A stretch of 52,506 nt of DNA from Acidimicrobiaceae bacterium (GCA_002729125.1 PBTQ01000074.1:1-52506); one strand, 5' to 3'; positions 18,866-32,419 are shown, numbered from the stretch's first letter. Made by a program: numbers and translations. Notes: generated by a model not told the origin, from the sequence alone.

Positions 18866-20101
18866 GTGGCGCTCTATGTGCAGAAGTTCGGCGGGACCTC
18901 CGTCGGCACCCCAGACCGAATCCGCGAAGTCGCCGACCACGCCGCCCGATGTGTGAAACGCGGCGATCAGGTCGTGCTGGTCGTGTCGGCCATGGGGAAG
19001 GAGACCGATGAACTCCTCCGACTCGCCGGCGACGTCAGCACGTCGAAGCCCGGTCGTGAGATGGACATGCTCATCACCGGTGGTGAACGCAAAGCCTGCG
19101 CGCTCGTGGCGATGGCGCTCACCGACCTGGGTATTGAGAGTGAGTCGTTCACCGGCAGCCAGGCCGGGTTTTTGACCGACACGACGCATCGCAACGCCAA
19201 GATTCTCGAGGTCAACCCTCGGCGCATCGCCGACGCCGTGGCGGCCGGCAAGGTTCCGGTCGTCGGTGGCAGTCAAGGCGTGTCGACCGATCACGATGTC
19301 ACCTTCTTCGGTCGAGGTGGCTCCGACACCACGGCTGTCGCCCTCGCCCATGCGCTCGATGCCGATGCCTGCGAGCTCTACACCGATGTCCCCGGTGTCT
19401 TCACCACTGATCCGCGGCTGGTCCCCGAAGCCCGCAAGATGGATCACATCTCGTTCGACGAACTGCTCGAGATGACCGCCACCGGCTGTCCGAAGCCGGC
19501 CATGCGGTCGGTCGAGCTCGCCCGAAGCTACGGCGTGAAACTCCACGTCCGCAGCGCCTTCAGTTGGGTGCCCGGTACCTGGGTGTCCGAGGAGCCTTCC
19601 ATGGAAAACGCCATCATCTCCGCCGTTACCCACGACACCTCCGAGGCCAAGATGACGGTCTCGGGTGTGCCGGATCAGCCAGGTGTAGCCGCCAAGCTGT
19701 TCCGCTCGCTGGCCGACGCCGATGTCAATGTCGACACGATCGTGCAGAACGTCTCCGATGCCGGCGCGACCGACATCAGCTTCACCTTGCCGCACGACCA
19801 GGTGTCGGCGGCGACGACGACCGTCGACGCGCTTGTCGCCGAGATCGGCGCGAAGGGCGTTGTGACCGATACCGGGATCGGGCGAGTGAGCCTCACCGGG
19901 GCTGGGATGCAAACCAATCCCGGCGTGGCCGCCACGATGTTCGAGACCTTGTCGACCAGCGGCATCAACATCGAGATGATCTCCACCTCGGCGATCCGTA
20001 TCTCGTGTGTCGTTCGAGAGGATCAGGCCGATCAGGCCGTCACCGTGTTGCACGCAGCGTTCGAACTCGACAAGGCACCGGCTGACCGGTCCGATATCTG
20101 A
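18866..20101 (+). CDS. lysC: aspartate kinase
   Basis: ALYVQKFGGTSVGTPDRI, FGRGGSDTTAVALAHAL, tandem ACT domains; GTG 18866 start. Confidence 0.96.
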   Translation: MALYVQKFGGTSVGTPDRIREVADHAARCVKRGDQVVLVVSAMGKETDELLRLAGDVSTSKPGREMDMLITGGERKACALVAMALTDLGIESESFTGSQAGFLTDTTHRNAKILEVNPRRIADAVAAGKVPVVGGSQGVSTDHDVTFFGRGGSDTTAVALAHALDADACELYTDVPGVFTTDPRLVPEARKMDHISFDELLEMTATGCPKPAMRSVELARSYGVKLHVRSAFSWVPGTWVSEEPSMENAIISAVTHDTSEAKMTVSGVPDQPGVAAKLFRSLADADVNVDTIVQNVSDAGATDISFTLPHDQVSAATTTVDALVAEIGAKGVVTDTGIGRVSLTGAGMQTNPGVAATMFETLSTSGINIEMISTSAIRISCVVREDQADQAVTVLHAAFELDKAPADRSDI

Positions 20102-20197
20102 CCCAGCGGAACTCCCTCTCGTTGCTGGCGCGAGAGGACTCACGTTCCCATCCGCCGCGGGTCAGATGGTGCGGTCGCTGTGTGCGAAACTTCTGTG

Positions 20198-20815
20198 ATG
20201 GATCTCGGTTCGCTCCTCAACCCCACGTCGACGGCGGTGCTCACCATGGAGCTGCAGCGGGGTGTGGTCGGTGACCTCGCAGCCCTTCCACACCTCCGAG
20301 ATGCCGCCGCACTCGTTTCGATGCCGGACAACGCCGGTCGGATTTGTGCCTCGGCCCGCACCGCTGGTGCCACCGTCGTGCACTGCACGGCTGAGTTCCG
20401 CCCCGACCGCAGGGGATCCGCCACCAATGCCCGGATCCTGGGCGCCTCCCAGAAGCTCAACGGCGATCGGCTCGATAGCGGGCAGCCCGGCACCGAGCTG
20501 ATCCCGGAGCTGGGAGCCGATGCCGGCGATCTCGTCGTTGCTCGCACCCACGGACTAACCCCCTTCGTTGCGACCGAGCTCGATCAACTTCTGCGCAACT
20601 GCGGTGTCCGGACGGTCGTGGCCGTCGGCAACTCGATCAATATCGGGATTCTCGGGCTCGTGCTCGCAGCGGTTGACCTCGGCTATCAGGTCGTCGTGCC
20701 GAGTGACGCAGTGGTGGGTGTGCCGGTCGAGTACGGCGAGTCGGTGATGGAAAACACGATCTCGCTGCTCGCAACGGTCGTGCCGACCGACGACGTGGTC
20801 GACGCCTGGTCCTGA
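20198..20815 (+). CDS. isochorismatase-fold protein with non-canonical triad positions
   Basis: TMELQRGVVGD, VVARTHGLTPFVATELDQLL, VAVGNSINIGILGLVLAAVDLGYQVVVPSDAVVG. Confidence 0.82.
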   Translation: MDLGSLLNPTSTAVLTMELQRGVVGDLAALPHLRDAAALVSMPDNAGRICASARTAGATVVHCTAEFRPDRRGSATNARILGASQKLNGDRLDSGQPGTELIPELGADAGDLVVARTHGLTPFVATELDQLLRNCGVRTVVAVGNSINIGILGLVLAAVDLGYQVVVPSDAVVGVPVEYGESVMENTISLLATVVPTDDVVDAWS

Positions 20816-20849
20816 CGCCTCCGCCGGGCCGGCACCGCCTTGGTGCTGC

Positions 20850-22592
20850 CTAGGACGCCGTCACCGTCTCGGTGTCGACTCCAGCGCGCATGACCTTGCC
20901 GGCGATTGCACCGGTCGCCGTGCCGTCGGCAACGGATACGACACCATTGACGAGCACTCGGCTGATGCCGGTGGCCTCGCTCCAGAGCCGCTTCGAGCCG
21001 CCGGGGAGATCGAACATCAGCTCGACGTCGGTGGCACCGACCGTCTCGGGATCGAACACGACGATGTCGGCATGCCAACCCTCGGCGATGCGACCTCGCT
21101 CGGTGAAGCCGAATAGTCGGGCTGGAACGTCGGTGAGGTGACGAACGGCGTTCTCCATCGACGTGAGCTGACGGCCGCGTAGACAGTCGGCCAGCCAGGC
21201 GGTGGTGTACGGCGCTCCGGCCATGCGATCGAGATGGGCGCCGGCGTCCGAACCGCCGATCATCACGTTGGGGTGTTCCCACGCCTGGGCCCGGAGACGC
21301 CATGACTCTGCGTCGTCGTCGGTTGGCAAGGGCCACCAGACCGTCTTGAGGTCGTCGTTGAGGGAGATCTCGACCATCGTGTGGAAGGCCCGCTGGCCTC
21401 GCTCGCGAGCGATGTCGCCGAGTGTTCGACCTTTCAGACCCTTGTTGGCTTCGGAGTAGGTGTCGCCGACCATGTAGGTGTCCCAGCCGGTGAGGCGGGA
21501 GAACACGCCGGCCTCGGGCAGCGCGGCCTGGTTCTCGAGCCAGGTGACGACCTCGGGATCGCGGAGCTTCTCCATCCGGGCGTCGATCCCCATGTTGAAG
21601 TAGTCCATCCAGCCCGGCAGCTGGAACAGGGCGCAGAACGTGCCGAGGCTCATGTTCATGCCGACGAGGATCGGCATCGTGAGCGCGACGACCGTTGCGC
21701 CGGCCTCGTTGGCCTTCTCGCATGCGTCGAGCTGGTTGCGGTAGGCGTCGGGCCGCGCTGAGTCGATGGTGAGGACGTTCCAGTTGATGGGCCGGTTGGC
21801 GGTGACCGACATCTTGGTCATCAGTTCGACTTCGTCGTCGTCGAAGCCGTTGAGGCACCCGTCGGCGACCCATTCGAGGGTCGTGCCCTCGTGCAGCGAG
21901 GTTTCCTCGCACAGTTCCAGGACTTCTTCCCACGCAGCCCAACGGCTCGGCACGGGTTGGCCGTCGGCGTCGGAGTGGGTGAATGAACGCCCGGTTGAAA
22001 AGCCGAAGCCCCCCGCCTCGATCGAGGTCTTGAGGAGGGCCCGCATCTCGGCCAGTTGCTCAGGCGTAGCCTCGTGACCGACCGAGTCGTCCTTCATCAC
22101 CATGCGTCGGATCGCAGAGTGCCCGACCATGAAGGCGACATTGATGGCGGTGCCGCTCTCCTCGACCCGGTCGAGGTACTCGGCGAAGCTCAGCCAGTTC
22201 CAGGGCACGCCCTGCTCGAGTGCTTCGAGGGCCATGCCCTCGACCTTGGTCATCATGTGCTTGAGGTACTCGCCGTCGGCTGCATCGCCGAGTGGCGCGA
22301 GCGAGAAACCACAGTTGCCGGCCACCATCGAGGTGACCCCGAAGAGGTTCGATGGTGTCGAGTGCGGATCCCAGAAGATCTGGGCGTCGTAGTGGGTGTG
22401 GGGGTCCACGAACCCCGGACATACGATCTGGCCGGTGGCATCGATCGTCTCGGTCGCCTCCTCGGTCACGCCGCCGTCGGCGGTGGACCGGATCGCAACG
22501 ACGCGACCGTCCTTGATGCCGATATCGGCAGCGAACCCTTCGGCGCCGGTGCCGTCGACAACCGTGCCGCCCTTGATGACTACGTCGAGCAT
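20850..22592 (-). CDS. amidohydrolase / N-acyl-D-amino-acid deacylase family
   Basis: 580 aa; DVVIKGGTVVDGTG, GFVDPHTHYDAQI, GGSDAGAHLDRM, EGWHADIVVFDPETVG. Confidence 0.88.
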   Translation of the reverse strand: MLDVVIKGGTVVDGTGAEGFAADIGIKDGRVVAIRSTADGGVTEEATETIDATGQIVCPGFVDPHTHYDAQIFWDPHSTPSNLFGVTSMVAGNCGFSLAPLGDAADGEYLKHMMTKVEGMALEALEQGVPWNWLSFAEYLDRVEESGTAINVAFMVGHSAIRRMVMKDDSVGHEATPEQLAEMRALLKTSIEAGGFGFSTGRSFTHSDADGQPVPSRWAAWEEVLELCEETSLHEGTTLEWVADGCLNGFDDDEVELMTKMSVTANRPINWNVLTIDSARPDAYRNQLDACEKANEAGATVVALTMPILVGMNMSLGTFCALFQLPGWMDYFNMGIDARMEKLRDPEVVTWLENQAALPEAGVFSRLTGWDTYMVGDTYSEANKGLKGRTLGDIARERGQRAFHTMVEISLNDDLKTVWWPLPTDDDAESWRLRAQAWEHPNVMIGGSDAGAHLDRMAGAPYTTAWLADCLRGRQLTSMENAVRHLTDVPARLFGFTERGRIAEGWHADIVVFDPETVGATDVELMFDLPGGSKRLWSEATGISRVLVNGVVSVADGTATGAIAGKVMRAGVDTETVTAS

Positions 22593-22672
22593 CCAGTCAT
22601 CGTACCGGTGACCTGACGAGGCGTCAGATTCGGGCGGTCCGTCCAGCCGTGTGGATGTGCGAGGATGCGCGC

Positions 22673-25198
22673 ATGAGCGAACGGACCGCGGCGCTTCGCG
22701 CCCAGATGACCCCGGAGGAGAAGGCCCACTTCGTTGCCGGAGTCGACATGTGGCACACCGGCTTGATTGAGCGTCTCGGCATCCCGGCGTTGAAGGTCAC
22801 CGACGGCCCGAATGGTGCCCGTGGCGACGGCCTTCTCGGCACCGGCACTCCGACGGCTTGCATTCCGTCGGGCGCGGCGCTCGGCGCGACCTGGGATCCG
22901 GATCTGGTGCAGGAACTCGGCTCGCTCCTCGGTGAGGAGTCGAGGATGAAGTCGTCCCATGTGCTCCTCGCCCCGACCATCAACCTCCATCGCTCACCGA
23001 AGGGTGGCCGGAACTTCGAGTGCTACAGCGAGGATCCACTGCTCTCCGGCAAGATCGCCGCCGGGTTCATTCGGGGCGTGCAGTCGCACGGTGTCGCGGT
23101 GACCGCCAAGCACTTCGTCGGCAACGATTCTGAGTTCGAGCGCAACACGATCGACTCGCAGATGGATGAACGCACCCTGCGCGAGGTCGCCCTCCTGCCG
23201 TTCGAGATCGCGGTGAAGGAAGGCAGCGCATGGGGGATCATGACGGCCTACAACCGCTTGAACGGGGTGTACTGCTCCGAAGATCCGTGGCTGTTGGACA
23301 CGGTGTTGCGCAAGGAGTGGGGCTTCGACGGGTTCGTCGTCACCGACTGGTTCGCCAACGGCTCGACGGCAGGTTCGGTGGCAGCACGTTTGACCCTTGA
23401 GATGCCCGGCCAGGGTCGTTTCTATGGTCAGGCGCTCGCCGAGGCGCTCGAGTTGGGCGAGGTGGATGAGACGGACGTCGACGTGTTGGTCGACGACCTG
23501 CTCCTCCTGATGGAGCGCACCGGCGTTTTCGACGGTGTCGGCGGCGAACCGGAGAAGCCCCTTGACCGGCCAGAGGACCGCGCCCTCAACCGTCGCGCCG
23601 CTGCCGCCGGTTCGGTGCTCTACCGAAACGACGGTGTGCTCCCACTTGACCCGTCAACGCTCGGCTCGATCGCCGTGGTCGGCCCCAGCGCGATGCATGC
23701 CCGGGTGATGGGTGGAGGCTCAGCCAACGTCCGGCCCTACCACGACACCCCGCCACTTGACGCGCTGATGGATCGTTTCCCCGATCTCGACATCCGCTAC
23801 GCCCGCGGCGCCGATATCGACCGAGCGGTTCCGCCGATCACCCGACCACTGCTCGACGGTGTTGCTCGTATCGAGTTCTTCGAAGGATGGACGTTCGATG
23901 GCGACATCGTCGCCGTTACCGAGCAACCCAACACCCGTCTGCTCGCTTTCGGCTCGCCTGCCCCTGGGGTCGAGTCTGAACGCTGGAGTGCGCGCGTCGT
24001 GGCGACGATCGTCCCCGAGGCCTCTGGCGCCCATCGCTTCACCCTCACCGAGTCCGGTCGTGCGGTTCTGCGGGTGAACGGCGAGACCATCATCGACGCC
24101 AGTGTTCCCGATATCGAGCGCGGCGATTCCTTCTTCGGCTTCGGATCGATTGAGATGTCGGCCGACATCGACCTCGAAGCCGGCGAGGCCGTCACCGTCG
24201 AGATCGAGTTCACCAATGAGGGTGCAATCCTGCTGGCAGGGGTGATCGTCGGTGGCAAGGCCATCGTCGAACGCGATTTCGTCGGCGAGGCCGCTGCCTT
24301 GGCCGCTGAGTGCGACGTTGCCGTCGTCGTCGTCGGGACCAATGACGACTGGGAGACCGAGGGCCGCGATCGGGACCTGTGGGAACTTCCCGGCGGTCAA
24401 CCTGCGCTGATCCGAGCCGTGGCTGTTGCGAATCCGCGCACGGTCGTCGTCCTGAACGTCGGCTCGCCACACAGCCTTGATTGGCTCGACGAACCGGCTG
24501 CTGTGCTGAGTGTCGGATTCGGCGGGCAGGAACTGGGTGAAGCGGTTGTCGACATGCTCGTCGGCGACCTCGAGCCGGGCGGCCGTGCCCCCACCACGAT
24601 CGGTGCCCGCTACGAACACTTCGCCGCCTACCCGAACTATCCGGGGGAGAACAGCGTGACCCGGTATGGCGAGGGCGTTTTCTGCGGTCACCGTTGGCAC
24701 GACGCGATGGGGATCGAGCCTGTGGTCGCGTTCGGCGAGGGACTCGGATACTCGACCTTCGGGTTCGGTGCCCCGGAGGTTCCCGACACGATCGACGCTG
24801 GCGAGGGTCTCACCGTGCGAGTGCCGGTGACCAACACCGGCGCCCGTCGCGGGAGCGAAGTCGTGCAGGTCTACGTCGAACCGACGAATGCTCACCCGAT
24901 CCGACCGGTGCGCGAACTCAAGGGGTTCGCAAAGGTCACGCTGGAACCCGGTGCGGCGGCCGAGGTCGAGATCGACCTGTCGCCCCGGGCGTTCGCCTAT
25001 TTCGATCCCGGCGATCCGGTGTACGGCGAACTTTCGGCGAACTCGCTCGTGCCCGCTGGTGGTGGCGTGGCTCATCGCGAGCAGGCTGGATGGTACGTCG
25101 ACTCCGGCACCTACCGGGTCTGGGTGGGGCGCTCGTCGCGTGAGTTCTCGGCAGTGGAGGACGTCACAGTTTCCGGTGACGTCCGTCTCGATCCCTGA
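22673..25198 (+). CDS. glycoside hydrolase family 3 beta-glucosidase with PA14-type insertion
   Basis: KVTDGPNGARGD, AKHFVGNDSEFERN, GFVVTDWFA nucleophile; PA14-like IEFFEGWTFDG...SGAHRFTL; FnIII-like C-terminus. Confidence 0.93.
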   Translation: MSERTAALRAQMTPEEKAHFVAGVDMWHTGLIERLGIPALKVTDGPNGARGDGLLGTGTPTACIPSGAALGATWDPDLVQELGSLLGEESRMKSSHVLLAPTINLHRSPKGGRNFECYSEDPLLSGKIAAGFIRGVQSHGVAVTAKHFVGNDSEFERNTIDSQMDERTLREVALLPFEIAVKEGSAWGIMTAYNRLNGVYCSEDPWLLDTVLRKEWGFDGFVVTDWFANGSTAGSVAARLTLEMPGQGRFYGQALAEALELGEVDETDVDVLVDDLLLLMERTGVFDGVGGEPEKPLDRPEDRALNRRAAAAGSVLYRNDGVLPLDPSTLGSIAVVGPSAMHARVMGGGSANVRPYHDTPPLDALMDRFPDLDIRYARGADIDRAVPPITRPLLDGVARIEFFEGWTFDGDIVAVTEQPNTRLLAFGSPAPGVESERWSARVVATIVPEASGAHRFTLTESGRAVLRVNGETIIDASVPDIERGDSFFGFGSIEMSADIDLEAGEAVTVEIEFTNEGAILLAGVIVGGKAIVERDFVGEAAALAAECDVAVVVVGTNDDWETEGRDRDLWELPGGQPALIRAVAVANPRTVVVLNVGSPHSLDWLDEPAAVLSVGFGGQELGEAVVDMLVGDLEPGGRAPTTIGARYEHFAAYPNYPGENSVTRYGEGVFCGHRWHDAMGIEPVVAFGEGLGYSTFGFGAPEVPDTIDAGEGLTVRVPVTNTGARRGSEVVQVYVEPTNAHPIRPVRELKGFAKVTLEPGAAAEVEIDLSPRAFAYFDPGDPVYGELSANSLVPAGGGVAHREQAGWYVDSGTYRVWVGRSSREFSAVEDVTVSGDVRLDP

Positions 25199-25291
25199 CC
25201 GTGCTGTTTCCGGTTTGTCGGAAACGCCGCCACTCGTGCAAGCGTTCCGTCCTGCGTACAGTCAGTACGTCCCCCGCCAAAGGAGGCCCGC

Positions 25292-25924
25292 ATGTTTTTC
25301 GGCCGCGACAAGCAGACTATGCCCGAGCCCGATCAGGCCCTTCCTGGTCGTTCCGAGGCAGTGCTGGTCCAGCCCGCCCATCTTGTGCTCGATACGCCAC
25401 TCGACGGCCCCGTGCCTGAGACCTACGAGCTCGCCGTCTTCGGCCTCGGCTGTTTCTGGGGCGCTGAACGTTTCTACTGGCAGCTCCCTGGCGTGCACAC
25501 GACCGCAGTCGGCTACGCCGGCGGCTACACCCCCAACCCGCTCTACGAAGAGGTGTGCACCGGCAAGACCGGCCACAACGAGGTCGTCCGGGTCGTTTAC
25601 AACCCCGCCGTCGTCACCTACGACGACTTGCTGAAGATCTTCTGGGAGGTCCACGACCCCACCCAATTCATGCGGCAGGGCAACGACATTGGCACCCAAT
25701 ACCGCAGCGAGATCTATGTGTACTCCGAAGAGCAACGGGAGGCCGCCGAGGCGAGCAAGCGGAAGTACCAGGACGCGTTGAGCTCTCGAGGTTTTGGCGA
25801 GATCGAAACCACGATCGTCGACGCGCCGACCTTCTACTTCGCCGAGGAATACCACCAGCAGTACCTCCACCGGAATCCGATGGGCTACTGCAACCACGGC
25901 TTCTGCCAGGTCAGCTACGACTGA
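25292..25924 (+). CDS. msrA: peptide-methionine (S)-S-oxide reductase
   Basis: GLGCFWGAERFYWQLPGV, GYAGGYTPNP, GNDIGTQYRSEIY; AAAGGAGG RBS. Confidence 0.96.
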   Translation: MFFGRDKQTMPEPDQALPGRSEAVLVQPAHLVLDTPLDGPVPETYELAVFGLGCFWGAERFYWQLPGVHTTAVGYAGGYTPNPLYEEVCTGKTGHNEVVRVVYNPAVVTYDDLLKIFWEVHDPTQFMRQGNDIGTQYRSEIYVYSEEQREAAEASKRKYQDALSSRGFGEIETTIVDAPTFYFAEEYHQQYLHRNPMGYCNHGFCQVSYD

Positions 25925-26032
25925 CGTTCTCCATCGGCCTCAGGGCTTCACCGAGGCGAGCCGCAAACCGACCTGACCCCGGGCGCAGTCGCCGGGGCCG
26001 TGTTCGAAACCTTGGCGGCACGCTGGGCTGGT

Positions 26033-26962
26033 TCAGATGCTCTGCCTCGGGAAGCCGGGGCCCTCGTGGTCGGTGCCGGCCATCGAGGCGTTGAGTCGAG
26101 CCTTGCTCATGAGCTCGGCGATGACCGGACCCATGTCGGCGGGGTCGTCGGTCTGCTTGGCGACGGGGCCAAGGTGCCAGCCCTCGGCGATGCCGAGATT
26201 CTCACCGCGGATGTCGAAGCAGCGGCCGGTGACGTTCTGTGCCTCGGGTGAGGCGAGCCAGGTGGTGATGACGGCGATCCAGCGCGGGCTGATGGCCTCG
26301 GCGAGCCCGTCGGGAGCGTTGTCGCCACCCATCAGGTCGGCGGTCATGCGGCTCCAAGCGGTGGGCGCGAGGCAGTTGACGGTGACGCCGTACTTGGCGA
26401 GTTCCTGGGCGGCGATGAGTGAGAAGGCGGCGATGCCGGCCTTGGCGGCGCCGTAGTTGGTCTGGCCGACATTGCCGTAGATGCCCGATGGCGACGCCGT
26501 GTTGATGATGCGCCCGTAGACGTCTTCGCCGGCTTTGGCCCTTTCACGCCAGTACTTGGCGGCGTGGTTGCTCGGGGCGAAGGTGCCCTTGAGGTGCACG
26601 GCGATGACGGCGTCCCAGTCGTCCTCGCTCATCGAGAACAGCATGCGGTCGCGGAGGATGCCGGCGTTGTTGACGATGATGTTGATGTCGCCGAACGTGT
26701 CGATGGCCTGCTGCACCATGGCATTGGCCTCGTCGAAGACGGCGACGTTGCCCCCGTTGACGACCGCCTCGCCGCCCATGGCCTCGATCTCGGCCACGAC
26801 GTCCTGGGCTGGGGTGGCGTCGGCGCCACCACCGGCGGCATCGCCGCCGAGGTCGTTGACGACGACTTTGGCGCCTTCCGACGCCATCATCAGTGCGTGT
26901 TCGCGGCCGATACCGCGGCCGGCGCCGGTGACCAGCGCGACCTTTCCGTCGAGAATGCCCAT
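26033..26962 (-). CDS. SDR family oxidoreductase
   Basis: VTGAGRGIGREHALMMASEGAKVVVNDLGG, NNAGILRD, YGAAKAG. Confidence 0.92.
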   Translation of the reverse strand: MGILDGKVALVTGAGRGIGREHALMMASEGAKVVVNDLGGDAAGGGADATPAQDVVAEIEAMGGEAVVNGGNVAVFDEANAMVQQAIDTFGDINIIVNNAGILRDRMLFSMSEDDWDAVIAVHLKGTFAPSNHAAKYWRERAKAGEDVYGRIINTASPSGIYGNVGQTNYGAAKAGIAAFSLIAAQELAKYGVTVNCLAPTAWSRMTADLMGGDNAPDGLAEAISPRWIAVITTWLASPEAQNVTGRCFDIRGENLGIAEGWHLGPVAKQTDDPADMGPVIAELMSKARLNASMAGTDHEGPGFPRQSI

Positions 26963-27012
26963 GGCCCCTCCTCGGGGTGATGTTGATTGCCCTCGCTGGG
27001 AGAGCGAACGTG

Positions 27013-27022
27013 AACGATCGTT
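27013..27022. promoter_or_regulatory. palindrome AACGATCGTT in the SDR upstream region, possible TetR-type operator
   Basis: perfect 10-bp palindrome in context GTGAACGATCGTTAGCG, 51 bp upstream of SDR start. Confidence 0.4.
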
Positions 27023-27024
27023 AG

Positions 27025-30207
<3,183 letters not shown>

Positions 30208-30431
30208 GCGAGCCCGCCAAGTGGTCTGATCCCGATCACAAGCTTTTACGAATCAGGTCGGTTTCACCGGCCTGTCGAAGGACTGGGGTGCCGCTCCATC
30301 GGACTTCCTTCGTATGTCGCCCGACTCGGTCGGCGAACACGGTCGCCCGCTGGACTCACTGGGGCCCATAAAGGACGAGCCCGCCTGAGCCGTCAGCAAA
30401 CGTTTTTGGCTCGTTGTGTTCGGCGAGGCGA

Positions 30432-31133
30432 TCAGGGGTCGACCCAGCCGTTGGCGATGCACCCACCCACCCCTTTCGTCTGTTGCATCATCACGGGCGC
30501 AGGCTGGCCTGCGCCCGGGCAACTCGCGTGGCCGGCGCCCAGGATGTAGTGCCCGACCTCGTGGTTGACCAGGTAACGCCGGTAGGTCTCGAGGTCGGCC
30601 GGCCACGAGTCGGTGGCGCCGAACCATCGGTCACTGTTGATCGCAACCCACCCGTTGCGGGCGCACGAGAAGCGTCCGTTCGTCTGCAACGGCCGACACA
30701 GCTGATCGGTCCGGGCGGGGGTGGCCACGATGATCGTGAACAACCCACCCTCGTCGACGAGCCGGAACCCTGCGCCCCGGCCGATCCACGAGCGTTCGTC
30801 GCTGAGCGTCTCGACAACGAACGCGATGAGATCGGCTTGTTCAAGCTGGTCGGTAAGGGCATCGTCTACCTTGACCGAGAACTCAATCAGCGGCGCTCCG
30901 TCGATGTCGAGGGTGCTTGGCAGCGTTGTGGTCGTCGTCGTTGTGGTCGTCGTCGTGGTCGTGGACGTGGTGGTCGAGCTAGTGGTGTTCGTCGGCGCTG
31001 GCGCTGGCGCTGCCGTTACGACGGTCGCAGGTTCGGTCGCGGCCGGAACGGCGACCTCGCCGCTCGTCGACCCACATCCCGAGGCGGCGACGAACCCAAG
31101 GGCTGCGAGAGCCCGGACGATCGGCCGGGTCAT
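30432..31133 (-). CDS. secreted/lipoprotein DUF3152-like metalloprotease domain protein with Thr-rich linker
   Basis: lipobox-like AASGC; poly-Thr stretch; NHEVGHYILGAGHASCPGAGQPAPVMMQQT. Confidence 0.85.
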   Translation of the reverse strand: MTRPIVRALAALGFVAASGCGSTSGEVAVPAATEPATVVTAAPAPAPTNTTSSTTTSTTTTTTTTTTTTTLPSTLDIDGAPLIEFSVKVDDALTDQLEQADLIAFVVETLSDERSWIGRGAGFRLVDEGGLFTIIVATPARTDQLCRPLQTNGRFSCARNGWVAINSDRWFGATDSWPADLETYRRYLVNHEVGHYILGAGHASCPGAGQPAPVMMQQTKGVGGCIANGWVDP

Positions 31134-31151
31134 GGCGGGCGCCTCTGGTGG

Positions 31152-32342
31152 TTACGAACGGCCGTCGACCTTGATCACGAGGGCGTCGCCCTGCCCGCCA
31201 CCACCGCAGAGGGCGGCGACGCCGATGCCACCCCCGCGTCGCTTGAGTTCGAAGGCGAGATGGATGGCGATGCGGGCGCCTGACATGCCAATCGGATGAC
31301 CGAGAGCGATGGCACCACCGTTGACATTGACGACGTCATCGGGGAGGCCGAGGTCGGCCATCGAAGCGACGGCGACGGCGGCAAACGCCTCGTTGAACTC
31401 GAAGAGGTCGACGTCAGATAGAGACAGGCCAGCCCGCTCGAGGGCGAGCATCGTCGCCCGGCTCGGTTGGGTGAGCAGTGACGTGTCGGGGCCGGCGATC
31501 TCGCCGTAGCTGATGATTTCGGCGAGCGGCTGCACGCCGAGGGCCTCGGCCCTGGCCTTCGTGGCGACGACGGTGGCGGCGCCCCCATCAGAGATCTGCG
31601 AAGCGTTGCCGGCGGTGACGTTGCCGGCGCCTCCGAACGCCCCGCGCAGGCTGCCGAGCGACTCGGTGGTGGTGCCGACCCGGATCCCTTCGTCGTCGGC
31701 GACGATGAGATCGTCGCCCTTGCGCTGCGTGATGGCGACGGGAACGATCTCGTCGGCCAGCAGGCCGTCCTTCTGGGCAATCGCAGCGCGCTCATGCGAC
31801 ATCGCGGCATATTCATCCATCGGCTCGCGGGCCATGCCGTCGGCGGCTGCGTAGCGCTCGGTGCCAGCACCCATGAGCTCGTGCTCGATCGAGCAGTAGA
31901 GGCCGTCGAGGGTGAGCGAGTCATGCATGGTGGCATCGCCGTAGCGGTAGCCACCACGGCCTTGCTGGAGGATGTAGGGCGCCTGGGTCATCGACTCCAT
32001 GCCGCCGGCCACGCACAACTCAGCCTCACCGGTTGCGATCTGACGATGGGAGAGCGCGATGGCGTTGAGACCCGACGGGCAGGCCTTGTTGATCGCTGTC
32101 GATGGCACGGTGAGCGGAATACCGCCCTTGAGAGCGGCCTGCCGGGCCGGCACTTGGCCGGCACCACCCTGCATGACCTGGCCCATGTAGGCGAAGTCAA
32201 CGTTCTCGCCGGCCACGCCGGCCCGCTTCAGCGCTTCTTCGATCGCGAAGCCGCCGAGGTCGGTGCCACTGAACGAAGCAAGCGCGCCAGACATCTTCCC
32301 GATCGGGGTGCGAGCGCCGGAGAGAATCACGGTTTCCGTCAT
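31152..32342 (-). CDS. acetyl-CoA C-acyltransferase (thiolase)
   Basis: MTETVILSGARTPIGKMSGAL; NKACPSGLNAIAL; NVNGGAIALGHPIGMSGARI; ALCGGGGQGDA. Confidence 0.96.
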   Translation of the reverse strand: MTETVILSGARTPIGKMSGALASFSGTDLGGFAIEEALKRAGVAGENVDFAYMGQVMQGGAGQVPARQAALKGGIPLTVPSTAINKACPSGLNAIALSHRQIATGEAELCVAGGMESMTQAPYILQQGRGGYRYGDATMHDSLTLDGLYCSIEHELMGAGTERYAAADGMAREPMDEYAAMSHERAAIAQKDGLLADEIVPVAITQRKGDDLIVADDEGIRVGTTTESLGSLRGAFGGAGNVTAGNASQISDGGAATVVATKARAEALGVQPLAEIISYGEIAGPDTSLLTQPSRATMLALERAGLSLSDVDLFEFNEAFAAVAVASMADLGLPDDVVNVNGGAIALGHPIGMSGARIAIHLAFELKRRGGGIGVAALCGGGGQGDALVIKVDGRS

Positions 32343-32419
32343 GGAAGAAAACGTATCGCCCCCAGGCCGCGAGGACCCAAGGGCGGAAGGGACGCGCCCA
32401 AGGGGATCCGAGCCGAAGG

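Noticed and set aside
20115-20137. CCTCTCG/CGAGAGG hairpin after lysC as terminator
   Set aside because: 7-bp stem with 9-nt loop and no T-tract; too weak to report as a feature
30925-30985. Short GTCGTC-type tandem repeat resembling a microsatellite/CRISPR-like array
   Set aside because: It is the codon repeat encoding the poly-Thr linker; no spacer-repeat architecture
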